Assembly: GCA_020854055.1 (NCBI GenBank)
Contig: JADZGD010000013.1
Location: 56,749 to 120,748 of the forward strand
Origin: Bryobacterales bacterium
Lineage (GTDB): Bacteria > Acidobacteriota > Terriglobia > Bryobacterales > Bryobacteraceae
Direction: 5' to 3'
Length of the DNA: 64,000 bases
The notes beneath the pieces were generated by a model. That model was not told the origin of the DNA. It saw only the letters and a program-made list of their open reading frames with translations, and did not search any database. The translations under genes were made by a program, and so were the position numbers. The number at the start of each line of letters is the position of its first letter. Position 1 is the first letter of the stretch. This document shows, one piece after another, positions 62,109 to 64,000 of the stretch.

Positions 62109-62533
62109 AAGTGCTGGCAGTGCTCGCGTTGCTGGCCGCGGTGGGCTGCCATAGCGGGCCGCCGCAACCGGTTGATATCGACGCCTCGGACATGTGTTCG
62201 CGCTGCCGGATGGCAATATCGCAAAAGAGGTATGCGGCGGAGCTATTCGATCGTGACGGCAACGTTTTCAAATTCGATGATATCGGCTGCCTGCTCCATT
62301 ACGCGATCCAACGCCATCTAAATCTGAAGGATCACACCGTATTCGTCATGGATTACGGGACGGAACGGTGGCTCGGGGCGGGACGGGCGGTTTATGTCCG
62401 GTCCGGGGCGATTCCGAGCCCGATGTCGGGAGGGCTGGCGGCATTTGCCGACCGCCCGCGGGCTGAGGAATTTGCAAGCACGGTGCAAGGGCGGGTTCTG
62501 GCTTTCGAGGAACTATGGATTGGATCATCATAA
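62105..62533 (+). CDS. nosL: NosL, copper chaperone lipoprotein
   Basis: 142-residue lipoprotein (signal with AVGC at the cleavage site) that delivers Cu(I) to the NosZ maturation complex. The Cu-binding signature CSRCRM (in SDMCSRCRMAIS) is present, along with the NosL phrases FDDIGCLLHYA and VFVMDYGTERWL. It overlaps nosF by 4 bp and nosY by 19 bp. Confidence 0.94.
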   Translation: MKVLAVLALLAAVGCHSGPPQPVDIDASDMCSRCRMAISQKRYAAELFDRDGNVFKFDDIGCLLHYAIQRHLNLKDHTVFVMDYGTERWLGAGRAVYVRSGAIPSPMSGGLAAFADRPRAEEFASTVQGRVLAFEELWIGSS

Positions 62534-63345
62534 GAGCGATCGCCTCGCTGGAATTCCGTATTCATACCCGAAGCCGATGGACGCTTCTGTTCGGGTTGGT
62601 TTTCGCCGCCCTTTCGCTGGGGATCGCCTACTTTGGGATGATTACCGCTGGACTGGTGGGATTCCAGAACTTCACCCGGACGTCGGCCAGCCTCTTGAAT
62701 CTGGTCATTTATCTGGTTCCGCTGATGTCACTCACCATGGGCGCGCTCAGTTTCACGACGGAACACGGAGCGGTTGAGTTGCTGTTCGCACAACCGGTGG
62801 AACGGAATGAGATTCTGCTGGGGAAGGTGGGGGGCCTGTTTGCGTCAGTCGCCGTTGCCACTTGTTTCGGATTCGGCGCCGCTGGAATTGTTATCTCGCT
62901 AAATTCAGACGGGGGCGGCATGGCCGGCTATGCCGCACTGGTGGCACTCACGCTGCTGCTGGCGTTCGTCTTTTTGGCGCTGGGGACGATGGTGGCGGTG
63001 ATTGCGCGAACGCGGACGCGCGCATTCGGTTATGCGCTGTTTACCTGGTTCTTCTTCGTTTTGTTTTACGACCTGCTGGTGATGGGTATCGCATTCGTGC
63101 TAAAAGAGCGGGCGGCGAATGTTCTGATCTTCCTGTCCCTATTTGGGAATCCAGCCGACATGATGCGCGTATCAGCATTGATCGCTTTGGGGGGCACGAC
63201 GATATTCGGAGCCGCCGGAGCGTTACTGGTCAAATTCCTCGGCGGCGCGGTGGCCGGGTGCGTTCTGCTGATCGCCGCGCTGACCGCGTGGGGGATTGCT
63301 CCGCTCGCCGTCGCCGGACACATTCTGAAGAAGCAGGACATCTGA
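62515..63345 (+). CDS. nosY: NosY, ABC transporter permease
   Basis: 276-residue ABC-2-type permease with six TM helices, partner of NosF and NosD. Features: the N-terminal amphipathic segment IRAIASLEFRIHTRSRWTLLF and the conserved SLTMGALSFTTEHGAVELLFAQPV loop. Its start lies 19 bp inside nosL. Last gene of the operon; a strong hairpin follows at 63364. Confidence 0.94.
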   Translation: MDWIIIRAIASLEFRIHTRSRWTLLFGLVFAALSLGIAYFGMITAGLVGFQNFTRTSASLLNLVIYLVPLMSLTMGALSFTTEHGAVELLFAQPVERNEILLGKVGGLFASVAVATCFGFGAAGIVISLNSDGGGMAGYAALVALTLLLAFVFLALGTMVAVIARTRTRAFGYALFTWFFFVLFYDLLVMGIAFVLKERAANVLIFLSLFGNPADMMRVSALIALGGTTIFGAAGALLVKFLGGAVAGCVLLIAALTAWGIAPLAVAGHILKKQDI

Positions 63346-63363
63346 CCACAATGGCAGGCAGGC

Positions 63364-63391
63364 TGCGGAGGGGCGGCACCGCGCCTCCGCA
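63364..63391 (+). terminator. hairpin after nosY
   Basis: An 8-bp outer stem (TGCGGAGG / CCTCCGCA) encloses a 4-bp inner stem (GCGG / CCGC) in the 119-bp gap between the convergent nosY and BNR genes. It lacks a T-run, so it is a Rho-assisted or RNA-stabilising hairpin rather than a classic terminator. Confidence 0.45.
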
Positions 63392-63464
63392 GGAGCGTCG
63401 ATCTGAGGGTCCAAATTGTGTCGCGCAAATTTTGGCGATTCACCGGCACGTCGATGGAATGGGT

Positions 63465-64000
63465 CTACTCGCCCGGTGGAATCCTGGCAGCTTCCTGGTC
63501 ATTGATGAATCCGAAGTAGCGGCCCGGCCAGTATGCGACCAGATAGCCTAGGCCACCCAGATCCGTCGGACGAGCGCCCAGCCCGTTCAGAACCAGGATG
63601 GGCTTACCCCAGGTCGCGCCTGAGTCGGTACTTGCATGCAGGCCGGCAGGAGTGGACAGGAATATCTTTCCCGGAGTTTCGGCCGGGGCGAACACATCAT
63701 AGGCATAAGGGATGCGCAAGCCGCCGTTAAGGATCTTCCAAGTCACTCCGCCATCTTCGGAGCGGCAGAAGCCCTTGTCGGAAGCCCCGTAAACCGTGCC
63801 TTCACGGCGCGGGTCGAAGGTGATCCGGTACACATGGACATTGTCGAGCCCCGACCCCTTTGACGGTAAGTAGGGACGGGATAACTCCATTCCAGTTACG
63901 GCGATACTGCTGGCTGCATCGGTCGAGTGGAGTAACAGCGGCCAATCACGGCCCCAGACGTTGAGTGAGAGGAGGAAGAAGACGTGTTCGGGATTCGACG
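63465..64000 (-). CDS. BNR/sialidase-like repeat protein, partial (runs off the window)
   Basis: C-terminal part of an exported-type beta-propeller protein. Each repeat carries an Asp-box-like phrase: KGFCRSEDGGVTWKILNGGL and AGLHASTDSGATWGKPIL. The reading frame stays open to base 64000 on the minus strand, so the ATG at 63890 is internal and the start lies outside the window. Such BNR/YCF48/VPS10-like repeats occur in sialidases, photosystem assembly factors and many uncharacterised acidobacterial proteins. No catalytic residues can be judged from this fragment. Confidence 0.75.
   Translation of the reverse strand, partial: SNPEHVFFLLSLNVWGRDWPLLLHSTDAASSIAVTGMELSRPYLPSKGSGLDNVHVYRITFDPRREGTVYGASDKGFCRSEDGGVTWKILNGGLRIPYAYDVFAPAETPGKIFLSTPAGLHASTDSGATWGKPILVLNGLGARPTDLGGLGYLVAYWPGRYFGFINDQEAARIPPGE

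Noticed and set aside
1..64000. tRNA, rRNA or tmRNA genes
   Set aside because: No cloverleaf-like CCA-proximal or T-loop (GGTTCGAATCC-type) pattern was seen in any intergenic region, and none of the gaps is long enough for rRNA.

Overview
The window is 64 kb of GC-rich, densely packed bacterial chromosome. Gene content fits an Acidobacteriota soil bacterium of the Solibacter/Bryobacter kind: hopanoid genes, a clade II (Sec-type) nitrous oxide reductase cluster, two RND efflux systems, secreted beta-propeller proteins, an S55 (SpoIVB-type) peptidase and uronate catabolism. This assignment rests on gene content only, because no rRNA or tRNA gene is present. Translational coupling is pervasive: many neighbours share ATGA, GTGA or TTGA stop/start overlaps, and these fix a number of start codons.

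Layout. 1-5235 (+): tripartite RND pump (adaptor cut by the window edge, AcrB-like pump, outer-membrane factor). 5245-6774 (-): secreted GH27 alpha-galactosidase. 6817-8054 (-): DAHP synthase with a leader that reads as a complete transcription attenuator (aromatic-rich leader peptide, alternative stems, terminator). 8083-10727 (-): ECF sigma factor, zinc-finger anti-sigma factor, CDF metal transporter and a secreted propeller-like protein. 10773-11183 (-): OsmC-like protein, divergent from a second RND system plus a DUF2892 protein (11286-17176, +). 17184-27066 (-): one co-directional block with hpnJ, two 4-TM EamA proteins, hpnI, gamma-carbonic anhydrase, hisS, aspS, modB, modC, FmdE-like and thiE. 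27190-29925: LolA-like secreted protein, thioesterase, metF, VOC protein. 29987-32131 (+): two-subunit B12 acyl-CoA mutase whose active-site residues are of the isobutyryl-CoA type; a 7-copy 15-bp repeat carrying TATAAT lies between the subunits. 32186-33660: NYN/OST-HTH protein and a structured terminator region. 33663-36601 (-): UbiD-like decarboxylase and uronate isomerase. 36714-37145: 3' end of a group II intron (maturase C-terminus, domains V and VI) abutting galU. 37142-42622 (+): galU, a tagaturonate-epimerase-like protein, TIM-barrel isomerase, SDR, TlpA-like protein. 42619-46722 (-): secreted propeller protein and S55 peptidase. 46922-51940: PhyH dioxygenase (+), an adenylation-carrier-thioesterase protein with a Cys nucleophile (-), and a GT39-type glycosyltransferase (-).

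52491-63345 (+): a sigma-54-type -24/-12 promoter followed by an unbroken operon: FAD/Fe-S oxidoreductase, Rieske protein, b6-type cytochrome b, pentaheme cytochrome c, nosZ, nosB, nosD, nosF, nosL, nosY. It reads as a self-contained electron path, quinol (or a soluble donor) to cytochrome bc to cytochrome c to NosZ, with copper-site maturation genes attached. The window ends in a partial BNR-repeat protein (-).

The strongest unexplained signals are the DAHP-synthase attenuator, the tandem TATAAT repeats, the sigma-54 promoter with a bc-type module on the nos operon, the paired 4-TM proteins inside the hopanoid cluster, and the intron remnant fused to the start of galU.
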